NCBI GenBank assembly: GCA_025454925.1
Contig: JALONM010000032.1
Location: 1-64,000, forward strand
Source of the DNA: Cytophagaceae bacterium
Lineage (GTDB): Bacteria; Bacteroidota; Bacteroidia; Cytophagales; Cytophagaceae
Length of the DNA stretch: 64,000 nucleotides
Direction: 5' to 3'
Position 1 is the stretch's first letter, and each line of letters starts with the position of its first letter. The position numbers were made by a program, and so were the translations under genes. Below are positions 35,821-44,176 of the stretch, one piece after another. A model generated the notes under the pieces. That model saw only the letters and a list, made by a program, of their open reading frames with translations. It did not search any database and had not been told where the DNA came from.

Positions 35821-35828
35821 TAACTTTG
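35821..35828 (+). promoter_or_regulatory. Possible -7 box for recX
   Basis: TAACTTTG is an exact TAnnTTTG match 21 nt before the recX ATG, inside the short divergent region shared with the MFS gene. Confidence 0.45.
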
Positions 35829-35849
35829 AATCTTTGTAAATGTACTAAA

Positions 35850-36341
35850 ATGCCTTTACCTAAAAAAAAGAAGACACTGACCGAACAAGAGGCTTTGCAA
35901 AAAATGATATCCTATTGCTCTTATCAGGAAAGATCCTCTTCGGAGGCATTTAAGAAATTATACGGGTTTGGTTTAGAAAAGGATGCTGTTCAATCTATTA
36001 TTGATTACTTGCTTCGGGAAGGTTACATCAATGAAGATCGATTTACTGAAAGCTTCACCGGTGGTAAATTCAGAATGAAAAAATGGGGAAAGCTTAAAAT
36101 TGAGCAATCTTTAAAGAAGCATAATATTGACAATCAAATTATTATAGACAAGCTTGACCAACTTTCTCAAGAAGAGTATGAGCATACCTTGCAACAATTA
36201 CTGCAAAAGAAGAATGCAACTTTAAAGGAGGATAATCCTGTAAAAAAATTTCAGAAGCTGGTTCGCTATGCACTTCAAAAAGGGTATGAGTCAGAATTAG
36301 TGTACGTACAAGTGAGGAGGCTGATTCCGGAATTGGAGTAA
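35850..36341 (+). CDS. recX: RecX-like regulator of RecA
   Basis: The ORF from ATG 35850 gives 163 residues, chosen over an upstream ATG because a -7 box (35821) lies just ahead of it. RecX proteins are three-helix-repeat proteins that limit RecA filaments. Visible repeats are YCSYQERSSSEAFKKLY, DAVQSIIDYLLREGYINEDR, KWGKLKIEQSLKKHNI and LVRYALQKGYESELV, the standard RecX pattern. No recA lies nearby. It is divergently oriented to the MFS gene and ends 88 nt before the NADH dehydrogenase gene. Confidence 0.88.
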   Translation: MPLPKKKKTLTEQEALQKMISYCSYQERSSSEAFKKLYGFGLEKDAVQSIIDYLLREGYINEDRFTESFTGGKFRMKKWGKLKIEQSLKKHNIDNQIIIDKLDQLSQEEYEHTLQQLLQKKNATLKEDNPVKKFQKLVRYALQKGYESELVYVQVRRLIPELE

Positions 36342-36429
36342 TGAATGTGGCAAGATTTAGTTGCGTGCTGTTTGTATGAGAGATTTTTATTCAATAGATT
36401 GATCGCCGGTATCAAATCCTTTCGATCCT

Positions 36430-37722
36430 ATGGCTGTCAATATTCCCGAATCTCCGCTGCCGCGTGTTGTAATCGTGGGTGCTGGATTTGCCGGCTTGTC
36501 GCTGGCGCGATCTATCTCCGATAAACTTTTTCAGGTAGTCCTGCTCGATAAGTTTAATTATCATCAGTTTCAGCCTCTCTTCTATCAGGTGGCTACTGCC
36601 GGTCTTGAGCCCAGCGCTATTTCGTTTCCGCTGCGCAAAATTTTTCATGGAAGAAAAAATGTGCATGTTCGCATCGCTTCCATGTTGGAAATTCAACCCG
36701 AAGAAAATACTATACTCACAAGTTTAGGAGCATTGCACTACGATTATTTGGTGCTGGCTCATGGTGCAGACACCAATTATTTTGGCAAAGAAAATATTCG
36801 CAAACATGCCATGCCCATGAAATCGGTGGCCGAGGCATTAGCCTTGCGCAATAAATTACTCGAAAATTTTGAGAAAGCTCTTACACTTACCGACCCTCAG
36901 GAACGGGAAGCCCTCTTGAACGTAGTGGTAGTAGGGGCAGGACCTACAGGCGTAGAAGTTTCGGGTACTCTTGCCGAAATGAAAAAGACCGTGCTGCCAA
37001 AAGATTATCCTGAACTTAATTTCCAGGCGATGCAAATTTACCTCATCGAGGCATCTCCCAAAGTACTCGGCCCCATGTCCGAACAAGCTTCTGGAAAGGC
37101 CAAGGAATTTCTGGAACAATTGGGAGTAGTGGTGATGACCAACACCCAGGTGAGTGATTACGATGGAAAAGTGGTGCAACTGGGCAACGGACAACAGCTC
37201 CCAACCAATACCCTCGTTTGGGCTGCAGGCGTGAGGGCCAATCCCAGCAAAGGATTGCCAGCTTCCGCCAATTTACCCAATGGCCGGATCACAGTTAATG
37301 AATTCAATCAAGTACTAGGGCTCGAAAATATTTTTGCTATTGGCGATATCGCCAGCATGAGCGAAGGTAAATGGGCCAAAGGCCATCCGCAGGTCGCGCA
37401 ACCTGCCATACAGCAAGGAGCCTTACTGGCAAAAAATTTAGTTCGCATCGAAAAGAAACAAAGTCTGAAGGCCTTTCGATACAAGGATTTGGGTTCCATG
37501 GCCACCATTGGAAGAAACCTTGCTGTGGTAGATCTTAGTTTCTATAAGTTCCAGGGATTTTTTGCCTGGCTGGTTTGGATGTTTGTGCACCTTATGTCGA
37601 TTCTCGGAGTTAAAAACCGCCTATTGATTTTCATCAACTGGTGCTGGAACTACGTTACCTACGATCAATCCTTGCGCCTCATCATGAAGCCAGAAGAGAA
37701 AGATCCCCCTGCTTCATCCTGA
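36430..37722 (+). CDS. Type II NADH dehydrogenase (NDH-2-like FAD/NAD(P) oxidoreductase)
   Basis: A 430-residue flavoprotein that oxidises NADH and reduces the quinone pool without pumping protons. The FAD-binding VVIVGAGFAGLSLA is at about 10-24, followed by NYHQFQPLFYQVATAGLEPS, the typical NDH-2 substrate-site block. The second Rossmann motif is VVVVGAGPTGVEVSG near 160. A further FAD motif is ENIFAIGDIA near 300. The C-terminal segment (FFAWLVWMFVHLMSILGVKN) is an amphipathic membrane anchor. It is a single gene with no complex I genes nearby. Confidence 0.92.
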   Translation: MAVNIPESPLPRVVIVGAGFAGLSLARSISDKLFQVVLLDKFNYHQFQPLFYQVATAGLEPSAISFPLRKIFHGRKNVHVRIASMLEIQPEENTILTSLGALHYDYLVLAHGADTNYFGKENIRKHAMPMKSVAEALALRNKLLENFEKALTLTDPQEREALLNVVVVGAGPTGVEVSGTLAEMKKTVLPKDYPELNFQAMQIYLIEASPKVLGPMSEQASGKAKEFLEQLGVVVMTNTQVSDYDGKVVQLGNGQQLPTNTLVWAAGVRANPSKGLPASANLPNGRITVNEFNQVLGLENIFAIGDIASMSEGKWAKGHPQVAQPAIQQGALLAKNLVRIEKKQSLKAFRYKDLGSMATIGRNLAVVDLSFYKFQGFFAWLVWMFVHLMSILGVKNRLLIFINWCWNYVTYDQSLRLIMKPEEKDPPASS

Positions 37723-37754
37723 ATGTAGTCTGATACCAGGGCAAGTAGCTCGAA

Positions 37755-37837
37755 TCAACGCTTCGACCAACTGAAGAGCCTGGGTTTGGCAATTTGTACA
37801 ATATTGGCGACCTTTGCATACTTGGTTCGAGCGTTGA
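37755..37837. other. Imperfect long inverted repeat in intergenic region
   Basis: TCAACGCTTCGACCAA (37755-37770) and TTGGTTCGAGCGTTGA (37822-37837) are complementary at 13 of 16 positions, with 51 nt between; an ACTCCT-C-AGGAGT palindrome follows near 37880. No T-run follows the arms. The region separates the NDH-2 gene and slyD and has no credible ORF. Confidence 0.4.
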
Positions 37838-37963
37838 ATGACAGGCGAACGGTATATCTGATAAAGAATACTCCTCAGGAGTTTCTGCTGCTCGTATACA
37901 CCTCCTAGCGAACAATTCCCGGAAAGCCACACGTACTAAAGACAAAATTCAATTTATTCATTC

Positions 37964-38479
37964 ATGAAAATTTCAGTAAATCAGGTTGTGTCGTTGAGCT
38001 ATACACTTCATACCACCGATCAGAACAACCAGAAAGTGCACGTAGAAACAGCAGGAGAAGACCATCCCTTGGTATTCTTATATGGCATTGGTCAGATGCT
38101 TCCTTTGTTTGAGCAGAACATCGAAGGTTTGACCATCGGAGATGCATTTGATTTTACCATACCTTCCGCAGAGGGTTACGGCGATATCGATGAAACCGCT
38201 ATCGTTGAAGTTCCTACCTCTATATTTTTGTTGGAAGGTCAACTCGATTCTACACGCTTCTTCCCTGGAGCCGTAGTGCCTTTGCAAGATCAGGAAGGAA
38301 ATGTGATGCAAGCTCAGATCCTGAAAATTAACGAAGAGCAGGCAACCCTGGATTTCAATCACCCAATGGCTGGAAAAGATTTATATTTTACAGGAAAAAT
38401 TTTAGCGGTACGTGCCGCTACTCCTGAAGAATTGGATCATGGCCATGTGCATGGACCAGGTGGAGTGCATCACGACTAA
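37964..38479 (+). CDS. slyD: SlyD-like FKBP-type peptidyl-prolyl isomerase
   Basis: A 171-residue cytosolic prolyl isomerase/chaperone. The FKBP part (VSLSYTLHTTDQ, then HPLVFLYGIGQMLPLFEQNI) is interrupted by the insert-in-flap domain (about 70-120) characteristic of SlyD, and the C-terminus has a His-rich tail (HGHVHGPGGVHHD) fitting metal binding, notably nickel. It has no signal peptide. A strong terminator follows. Nearby hydrogenase or nickel enzymes were not seen. Confidence 0.92.
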   Translation: MKISVNQVVSLSYTLHTTDQNNQKVHVETAGEDHPLVFLYGIGQMLPLFEQNIEGLTIGDAFDFTIPSAEGYGDIDETAIVEVPTSIFLLEGQLDSTRFFPGAVVPLQDQEGNVMQAQILKINEEQATLDFNHPMAGKDLYFTGKILAVRAATPEELDHGHVHGPGGVHHD

Positions 38480-38522
38480 GATAGAACACTCAAGTAGAAT
38501 TGCCGGTATTACCATTCATTGT

Positions 38523-38556
38523 AGCCAGGAATGAAATTTCATTCCTGGCTTTTTTA
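38523..38556 (+). terminator. Rho-independent terminator after slyD
   Basis: GCCAGGAATGAAA directly joined to TTTCATTCCTGGC, a 26-nt perfect palindrome, then a run of T. Confidence 0.9.
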
Positions 38557-38564
38557 TGAGTGAT

Positions 38565-39090
38565 TCTCAATAGAAATTCTTCTATTGAAAAACGAAAATA
38601 AAATCAAGGGCTACATAAACATGGCTGCCATGGAAAGGATTGGGGCGTGCCCCGGCGCTTCGCTTGGGTCGGGCTATCGCTGCAAGCCCTTGGATGCGTG
38701 GTGGCGTGGCGCCTAAAGCGCCATGCCACCACGCATCCAGGCTTTTCGCTCTATCCCTCACGCAACGGAAACACTTAGTTGCCATTCATTCCAGTTTTCT
38801 TCGTAGAAATTCTTCTATTGAAAAACGACTAATAAAATCAAGGGCTTGAGAAGGAATCGACTAAAAGAAATTCTTTTCTAAGCCCATGATTTTCTAAGTC
38901 GGCTCCATAGTACGCTTCGCTTCTATGGAGAAAAGCCGGTTAAAATTACTATCGCTTCAGAAAGAATTGGTCCAAAGAAATTATTTCCGCTACCCATGAT
39001 TTTCTAGGTAATGATTAGCTGCCTTGGATCAGCGATCCATGAGCTTTTGCAATAGAAGCGAAGTACACCATTGTGAAATTCCGGTTGAAC
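38565..39090. repeat. Cluster of composite palindromic repeats (copies B, C, D)
   Basis: Three units lie in tandem. B begins near 38567 (tagaaattcttctattgaaa) and has a core insert at 38637-38775. C (about 38803-38940) repeats the same start and continues aaatcaagggctt, agaaattcttttctaag, then a stem CTCCATAG...CTATGGAG (38903-38930). D (about 38945-39085) is a weaker relative of C with ATCAGCGATCCATGAGCTT and loop AAGCGAAGTACA. They match copy A at 26.1 kb. In C the hairpin loop is the reverse complement of that in A. There is no coding capacity. Confidence 0.75.
38637..38775. repeat. GC-rich multi-hairpin (REP/BIME-like) core in repeat B
   Basis: A run of hairpins: GGGGC-GT-GCCCC (38642-38653), GGGC/GCCC about 38671-38689, and a large stem GGATGCGTGGTGGCGTGGCGC / GCGCCATGCCACCACGCATCC (38692-38712, 38718-38738; one mismatch, loop CTAAA). 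The outer GCGTG...CACGC ends may close the structure. Direct copies of a 40-bp AT-rich segment flank it (38571-38612 and 38806-38847). The base composition differs sharply from its surroundings. Confidence 0.65.
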
Positions 39091-39340
39091 GCGTGTATTC
39101 TATACCTATAAACGATGGAAATTAGTTGCTGAATGGTGTCTTTTTTATCTCTTAATCAGCTCCTGCTAGTCGCCTAATTAGTTGAATGCTACCAAATCTA
39201 AAATGCCGAATCCTTGGAGGTTGGAAGAAGAACAAGCCCAAAGGGAATAGAGCCTCAGAAATGAGTTAACCATAGGTAAAAATATCCGTATAATCAGGTA
39301 TTGGGATGGATTTTATATTTCCGTTTTACTTTTTATCTGT
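39091..39340. other. Intergenic leader of the FGE-like gene, nothing recognised
   Basis: A 250-nt AT-rich stretch. TATATTTC just before the start codon at 39341 is one base off a TAnnTTTG box. No RNA fold or repeat was identified. Confidence 0.45.
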
Positions 39341-40867
39341 ATGAAAAAGACACTGTCGATGGGTATTCTATTGCTGTTTCAAGCCATGGTGTATTCCAAT
39401 AATCTACGCATCACGAATATATCAGCTCCGAGTGCTACCTCCATTCAATTTGATGTGGCCTGGGATAATAGCTGGTATGCTGCTGCCCCATCCAACAATT
39501 GGGATGCTGTTTGGATTTTTGTGAAAACACAGGTTTGCGCCACTGGTTCCAGCAACTGGACGCACGCCAACCTCAGCGCGGTTAGTGGCAACCATAGTGT
39601 AACGGGCGGTGTATTGCAGGTAGATGCCGTGACCGATGGCAAAGGTGTTTTTTTAAGAAGAAGTGCTATGGGCGGAGGCAACATTGCTACGGCTACGGTT
39701 ACACTCACATTAGCTGCGGCGTATGTAGTGGCAAGTACCAATTATGAAGTATTGGGAATAGAAATGGTGTACGTGCCCCAGGGAAGTTTTATGGTGGGTG
39801 ATTATTCAATCAATAATACCACGCATTCTATTAATTCATGGGGTTCTTTCGCTTCCACCAATCCTACCACGATTGCTTCAGAAGCTGCTTTAGCAGGAGA
39901 TGCATTAAGAAATAATAACACCAGTGTAGCGCCTATTTCATCCTTTCATAATGGAATTGCGTTGGCATTCCCCAAAGGCTTTGCCGCATTTTATTGCATG
40001 AAGTATGAGATCACACAACAACAATATGCAGCGTTTTTGAATTTACTCACCTTCGAGCAACAATCGTATCGCACGGCTGTGTCTCCTGCTTCGGCGCTGG
40101 GTACAGCAGCATTGGCCCCCTCACCCGGAGAAAACAGAAATTCCATTGAAATTCAAACTCCGGGAGTAGCGTTTTCTACTCCGGCAGTATATGGCAATGA
40201 TTTAAATGCCAATAATGTGTACGACGAGGCCGATGACGGAGGTAACGTAGCTTGTAATTTCTTAAATTGGAATGACCTGAAAGCCTATCTTGATTGGTCC
40301 GCATTAAGACCGATGACGGAATTGGAATTTGAAAAAGCTTGTCGGGGAACCAATACCTCTATTTTAACGGAATATCCTTGGTCTACCACCACCATTACTG
40401 CCGCGGTTTCAAGTGCATTGACTAATGGTGGGCAAGCAGCGGAAGTGCCTTCTGTAACGGGCGATGGCTTATGTGCCCACAATGGTGGGGCAAGTACTAC
40501 CTTAGGACCCTTGCGTGCCGGATTCGCAGCCACAGGTGCTACCGTGCGCACAGGCGCTGGTGCATCGTTTTATGGCATTATGGACTTGGGTGGAAATGTT
40601 TGGGAGCAATTGATTCACGCAGGATACCGCAACGGTGCTACCAATGCCACCGTCATTTATACCGGGGTACTTGGCGATGGCACCATCGATGCGCTTGGCG
40701 ATGCCAATGCTGCCAATTGGGGAATACTGGTCAACCAATCGGTGGTGCGAGGCGGAAATTGGCAGTATTCAGCTCAGCGTTGTAGAATTTCAGATCGGTT
40801 TTATATTGGCACGACCACAGAAAACGACACACGTGTGAGCCGAACCGGAGGAAGAGGAGTTCGCTAA
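39341..40867 (+). CDS. Secreted formylglycine-generating-enzyme-fold (SUMF1) protein
   Basis: A 508-residue exported protein. After the signal peptide (ending MVYSN) comes a beta-domain (about 20-140) and then the SUMF1/FGE fold (about 140-508): YVPQGSFMVGD, AFYCMKYEITQQQYAAFLN, LRPMTELEFEKACRG, GIMDLGGNVWEQL and VRGGNWQYSAQRCRISDRF. The catalytic pair of true FGE lies in the last block; here the first Cys position is not Cys (RGGNWQYSAQRC), so sulfatase activation is doubtful and a binding or structural role is likelier. Its TAA overlaps an ATG at 40867 (TAATG) of the next frame, so the pair is probably co-expressed. Confidence 0.85.
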   Translation: MKKTLSMGILLLFQAMVYSNNLRITNISAPSATSIQFDVAWDNSWYAAAPSNNWDAVWIFVKTQVCATGSSNWTHANLSAVSGNHSVTGGVLQVDAVTDGKGVFLRRSAMGGGNIATATVTLTLAAAYVVASTNYEVLGIEMVYVPQGSFMVGDYSINNTTHSINSWGSFASTNPTTIASEAALAGDALRNNNTSVAPISSFHNGIALAFPKGFAAFYCMKYEITQQQYAAFLNLLTFEQQSYRTAVSPASALGTAALAPSPGENRNSIEIQTPGVAFSTPAVYGNDLNANNVYDEADDGGNVACNFLNWNDLKAYLDWSALRPMTELEFEKACRGTNTSILTEYPWSTTTITAAVSSALTNGGQAAEVPSVTGDGLCAHNGGASTTLGPLRAGFAATGATVRTGAGASFYGIMDLGGNVWEQLIHAGYRNGATNATVIYTGVLGDGTIDALGDANAANWGILVNQSVVRGGNWQYSAQRCRISDRFYIGTTTENDTRVSRTGGRGVR

Positions 40868-40884
40868 TGGGAAAGGAAACACCT

Positions 40885-41865
40885 ATGATGCGTATCCTAT
40901 ACTTGATTCTTGCTGGTTTGCTTATGGGCCGCACTTCGCTTTGCCATGCTCAGTTTTTGGGTGGAGAATCCAGTGGGCATGCCAATACCAGACTTTCAAA
41001 TACCAGTTGCAGCGTAGTAAATGTGAATCCATTTTTGGGCGGTGTAGCCGATGGGCATCAACAGGCACGACTAGCCAATGTGGTATGTTCTGCCATAAAT
41101 GTCAATCCGTTTTCCGGTGGTATTTCCGATGGACATGCCAATCTTAGAATGGCAAATGTTACCTGCTCAGTAATAAATGTAAATCCCTTTTCCGGTGGTG
41201 TGGCGGAAGGGCATTCCAATGAACGAATGGTGAACGTGGTATGTACTACCATCAACGTAAATCCGTTTGCAGGAGGAGAAGCCGATGGTCATTCCAACAG
41301 TGATCTCATTAATAATCCACTCTGTATTCCGTTGGAAGCAGAATTGCTTACTTTTTTTGCACTCCCTACTTCAAGTTCCATAGACCTGATCTGGTCTACG
41401 AGCTATGAAAAAGATCATGATAGGTTTACTGTTGAAAAAAGTAAAGACGGAATGGCATTTGAAAAAATAGCGGAAATAAAAGCAGTAGGAAACAGTGCTG
41501 CCGTAATTCAATACAACACATCCGATTCTTCGCCCTGGAAAGGCAAATCCTATTATCGATTAAAATTAACCGACATCTACGGTGCCATTGAGTTTTCTTC
41601 GCTTGTTCCGGTGTATTTCGATGGCTTGTCCAAGGCAATGGTACAGGCCTATCCGAATCCATTTTCGAGTGCACTGGTTCTTAAACCTTCTGAAACGACA
41701 GACAGAATCCGCGTGGAGTTGATGAATCCCTTAGGCTTGGTGGTTTATCAAGAGGATTTGATTGAAGAGTTTAGCATTCCGACGTTTCATTTTTCTTCTG
41801 GAATTTATATTCTCAAATGTTCGAGCGGAACAAAAACCGAAATACTAAAAGTGATAAAAGAATAA
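40885..41865 (+). CDS. T9SS-exported protein with 26-residue tandem repeats
   Basis: From ATG 40885 (preceded by GGAAAGGAAA; an ATG at 40867 overlaps the upstream stop) it gives 326 residues. Signal peptide: MMRILYLILAGLLMGRTSLC...AQ. Then about five units of 26 residues built on NVNPFSGGIADGH-N-RM-NV-CSVI; three are complete, 78 bp each in DNA. These recall GGxGDG motifs in Bacteroidota surface proteins. Next come a fibronectin-like domain (VEKSKDGMAFEKIAEIKAVG, YYRLKLTDIYGAIEFSSL) and a T9SS tail (VQAYPNPFSSALVLKP, SSGIYILKC). Each repeat carries one Cys, so metal or disulfide cross-linking is possible. The role is unknown; it is probably paired with the FGE-fold protein. Confidence 0.85.
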   Translation: MMRILYLILAGLLMGRTSLCHAQFLGGESSGHANTRLSNTSCSVVNVNPFLGGVADGHQQARLANVVCSAINVNPFSGGISDGHANLRMANVTCSVINVNPFSGGVAEGHSNERMVNVVCTTINVNPFAGGEADGHSNSDLINNPLCIPLEAELLTFFALPTSSSIDLIWSTSYEKDHDRFTVEKSKDGMAFEKIAEIKAVGNSAAVIQYNTSDSSPWKGKSYYRLKLTDIYGAIEFSSLVPVYFDGLSKAMVQAYPNPFSSALVLKPSETTDRIRVELMNPLGLVVYQEDLIEEFSIPTFHFSSGIYILKCSSGTKTEILKVIKE

Positions 41866-41939
41866 AGATTTTTGCCACTCAGTTCCTCAGTCCATGAAGA
41901 AAGCGTCGTCCTTTAGTGAAACAGAAAACATACCTCTAC

Positions 41940-42815
41940 TTATTTCTTTTTTGGAATGGGCCGGATGCGGTACCCTCTCTTTTGCATGAGCGCCAGCACT
42001 CCCTCAGGACCTGGTAAATGTGCTGCTCCAATGGCACAAAACACACTGCCTTGTTGTATGGCTTCATGCAAACGAAGACTCATGGTTTGGTTCCGTTGGT
42101 CCAGCAAGGCCTCTCCAACAGCACCCTGCATCATGCTATCTTGCGCTACTGCATAGTATAAGGAATCGAGTCTGCCATCGTGATACCAGTCAGTCATGGC
42201 GTTCATGGCCTGTCGTGTTTCCTCCAGGTGCGTGGCTTCTTCGTACAATTGAAGGGCCTGGTCTTGCAGGCTCATGCTCGAAAGTGCCTGCAATTGCTCT
42301 TGTGCAGATTCTAAACCCAAGGTTTTTTTTTGGCTCGCCAAGGCTTTGCGCTGCAAGTATTCATCCAAGGCCTGAGGCATTTCTCTTTTTAACATTTTTT
42401 CACTCAACAAAGCACTGGTGAAAATCGGTTTTATGCGTTTGACCAGCATGTTTTCCAAGGGCCCGAATTGCTTTTTACAAACTTTTCGAACCGCCTTGTA
42501 TTGATGAGGTAACAACAAATCTTTTAAGGTGAGATCGCGGGGCAATAATAATTCAGAAGGCGATAAAGAAGATTTTACTTCTTCCATATCCAATTCTCCT
42601 GCAAATTGCTGACAATGTTCCAAATAATAGATCAGGCTATCGGGGAAATCAAAGGCTCGTTTGTCTTGCACGTGCATGGTCCCGAAGAGATACGATTTTT
42701 CGGGAATGCTATCGTGGCTGAGTTCCCAGAGTAAGGCTTCCGTATTGATTAACTGCGCTGCTGCCTGCAGACTGCCTAGCAAGAAGGAAATAGAAATCCA
42801 GATGCCAACCTTCAT
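41940..42815 (-). CDS. TraB/GumN family protein
   Basis: A 291-residue exported protein (signal peptide MKVGIWISISFLLGSLQAAA) of the TraB/GumN (DUF-type TIKI-like) family: LLWELSHDSIPEKSYLFGTMHV is the N-terminal GxxH motif region and FCAIGAAHLPGPEGVLALM the C-terminal GxxH motif. Eukaryotic TIKI relatives are metalloproteases, and the two His motifs with Glu suggest the same chemistry here; the target is unknown. Its ATG overlaps the rseP stop by one base (start at 42815). It closes the ung-dxr-rseP operon. Confidence 0.85.
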   Translation of the reverse strand: MKVGIWISISFLLGSLQAAAQLINTEALLWELSHDSIPEKSYLFGTMHVQDKRAFDFPDSLIYYLEHCQQFAGELDMEEVKSSLSPSELLLPRDLTLKDLLLPHQYKAVRKVCKKQFGPLENMLVKRIKPIFTSALLSEKMLKREMPQALDEYLQRKALASQKKTLGLESAQEQLQALSSMSLQDQALQLYEEATHLEETRQAMNAMTDWYHDGRLDSLYYAVAQDSMMQGAVGEALLDQRNQTMSLRLHEAIQQGSVFCAIGAAHLPGPEGVLALMQKRGYRIRPIPKKK

Positions 42816-44167
42816 TATCTCCAAAAGCCAAAGATGTCATTTCCGTTGGCGAAGACCATGAGCGAAATAATCAGCATCATTCCGATGAGGTTGAGATAGC
42901 TGATTACTTTTACAGGAAGCTCCTTTCCGGTAATCATTTCGATGAGAATGAAAATTACATACCCGCCATCCAGCATTGGTATGGGAAGGAAATTCATGAA
43001 GGCCAGTGAAATCGAAAACACCGCAAGTATAGTAAGAAAGTATTCCAGGTTAAACACGGGAGCGAATGCCTTGGTCATGGAGCCGAAGCCACCCACTTTT
43101 TTATATCCCTGAATTTTTTTATTGAATATAAGTTTAAACTGAAGAGCATAATCGGTAAGGGTAGACCATGTTTTGGCGAAAGCTGCCGGTATGGCTTCTA
43201 AGGGAGAATATTCCTGACGCACGAACGAAACGAAATGCGCGGCTTCTTTGGGTGCAAGTCCAATGATGCCATCCGTTGGAACCATGGTGGAGGTGCGTAT
43301 GGTATCGCGTTTATTTCGAATACTGATGATCTCTACTTTTTTCCCAATGTTCGCTTTCATCTGGTCAACAAACTCGTCAAAGAAACGGATGGGAGTATTA
43401 TTGACGGCGATGATGGAATCGCCAGCCATGAAGTCCATGGTAGAGGCAGGACGCTTACTACTCGTATCTTTAGATTCCAATACAAAGGGTGTTCGAATAC
43501 GAATGAATCCTTTGGGATTTTCTACGGCAATGATATCGCGCACAAATTCTTCGGTAACTGGGATGCTGATGCTTTTGCCTTCGCGCAACACCACCATTTC
43601 GGATCCGGAGTTGAGCAATATTTTTTTGTAAATATCAAAAAAGTCTACGATCGGTTCGCCATCGTACGAAACGGGTATATCCCCGTGTTTGAATCCATGC
43701 TCCAGGCTGGTGCTGTCGCAGGCAATGCCATAACGGAGATGTTGAGTAGGTAGATTTTTTTCTCCCCAGAAAACAAGAAGAATCCAGAAGACAAGTATAC
43801 CCAGCAACATATTGACAATAATACCACCCATGATCATGATGAGGCGTTGCCAGGCTGGCTTAGCGCGGTATTCCCAGGGTTGGGCGGGGCCACTCATGGA
43901 TTTTTCATCCATGGATTCATCGAGCATGCCGGCAATTTTTACATATCCTCCAAACGGAAACCAGCCGATTCCATATTCCGTGTCACCAATTTTTTTCTTG
44001 AATAGAGAAAAGTTGGCAACGGTAGGCAATGGAAAAAGGAAATCGAAAAAAAGATAAAACTTTTCTACCCTTGTTTTAAAAAGCCTGGCGGCGTAAAAAT
44101 GTCCCCACTCGTGCAAAACAATCAGGATAGTAAGCGCGACAAAGAACTGGATAATCTGAATGAGCAT
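42815..44167 (-). CDS. rseP: RIP (site-2) metalloprotease RseP
   Basis: A 450-residue polytopic zinc protease that cleaves anti-sigma factors or signal remnants within the membrane. HEWGH (His19-Glu20-His23) is the active site in the first helix; the third ligand is the LDGG motif (PIPMLDGGYVIFILIE) near the C-terminus. Between them lies a PDZ domain region (about 210-300, DSIIAVNNTPIRFFDEFV). It is 9 nt behind dxr and overlaps the TraB gene. In this genome an ECF sigma/anti-sigma pair at 60-61 kb is a possible but unproven substrate. Confidence 0.94.
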   Translation of the reverse strand: MLIQIIQFFVALTILIVLHEWGHFYAARLFKTRVEKFYLFFDFLFPLPTVANFSLFKKKIGDTEYGIGWFPFGGYVKIAGMLDESMDEKSMSGPAQPWEYRAKPAWQRLIMIMGGIIVNMLLGILVFWILLVFWGEKNLPTQHLRYGIACDSTSLEHGFKHGDIPVSYDGEPIVDFFDIYKKILLNSGSEMVVLREGKSISIPVTEEFVRDIIAVENPKGFIRIRTPFVLESKDTSSKRPASTMDFMAGDSIIAVNNTPIRFFDEFVDQMKANIGKKVEIISIRNKRDTIRTSTMVPTDGIIGLAPKEAAHFVSFVRQEYSPLEAIPAAFAKTWSTLTDYALQFKLIFNKKIQGYKKVGGFGSMTKAFAPVFNLEYFLTILAVFSISLAFMNFLPIPMLDGGYVIFILIEMITGKELPVKVISYLNLIGMMLIISLMVFANGNDIFGFWR

Positions 44168-44176
44168 GGTGGTATA

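Noticed and set aside
38582-38849. Short ORFs on both strands across the GC-rich repeat core
   Set aside because: They arise from palindromic sequence, read through hairpin arms on both strands, and show no protein-like composition.
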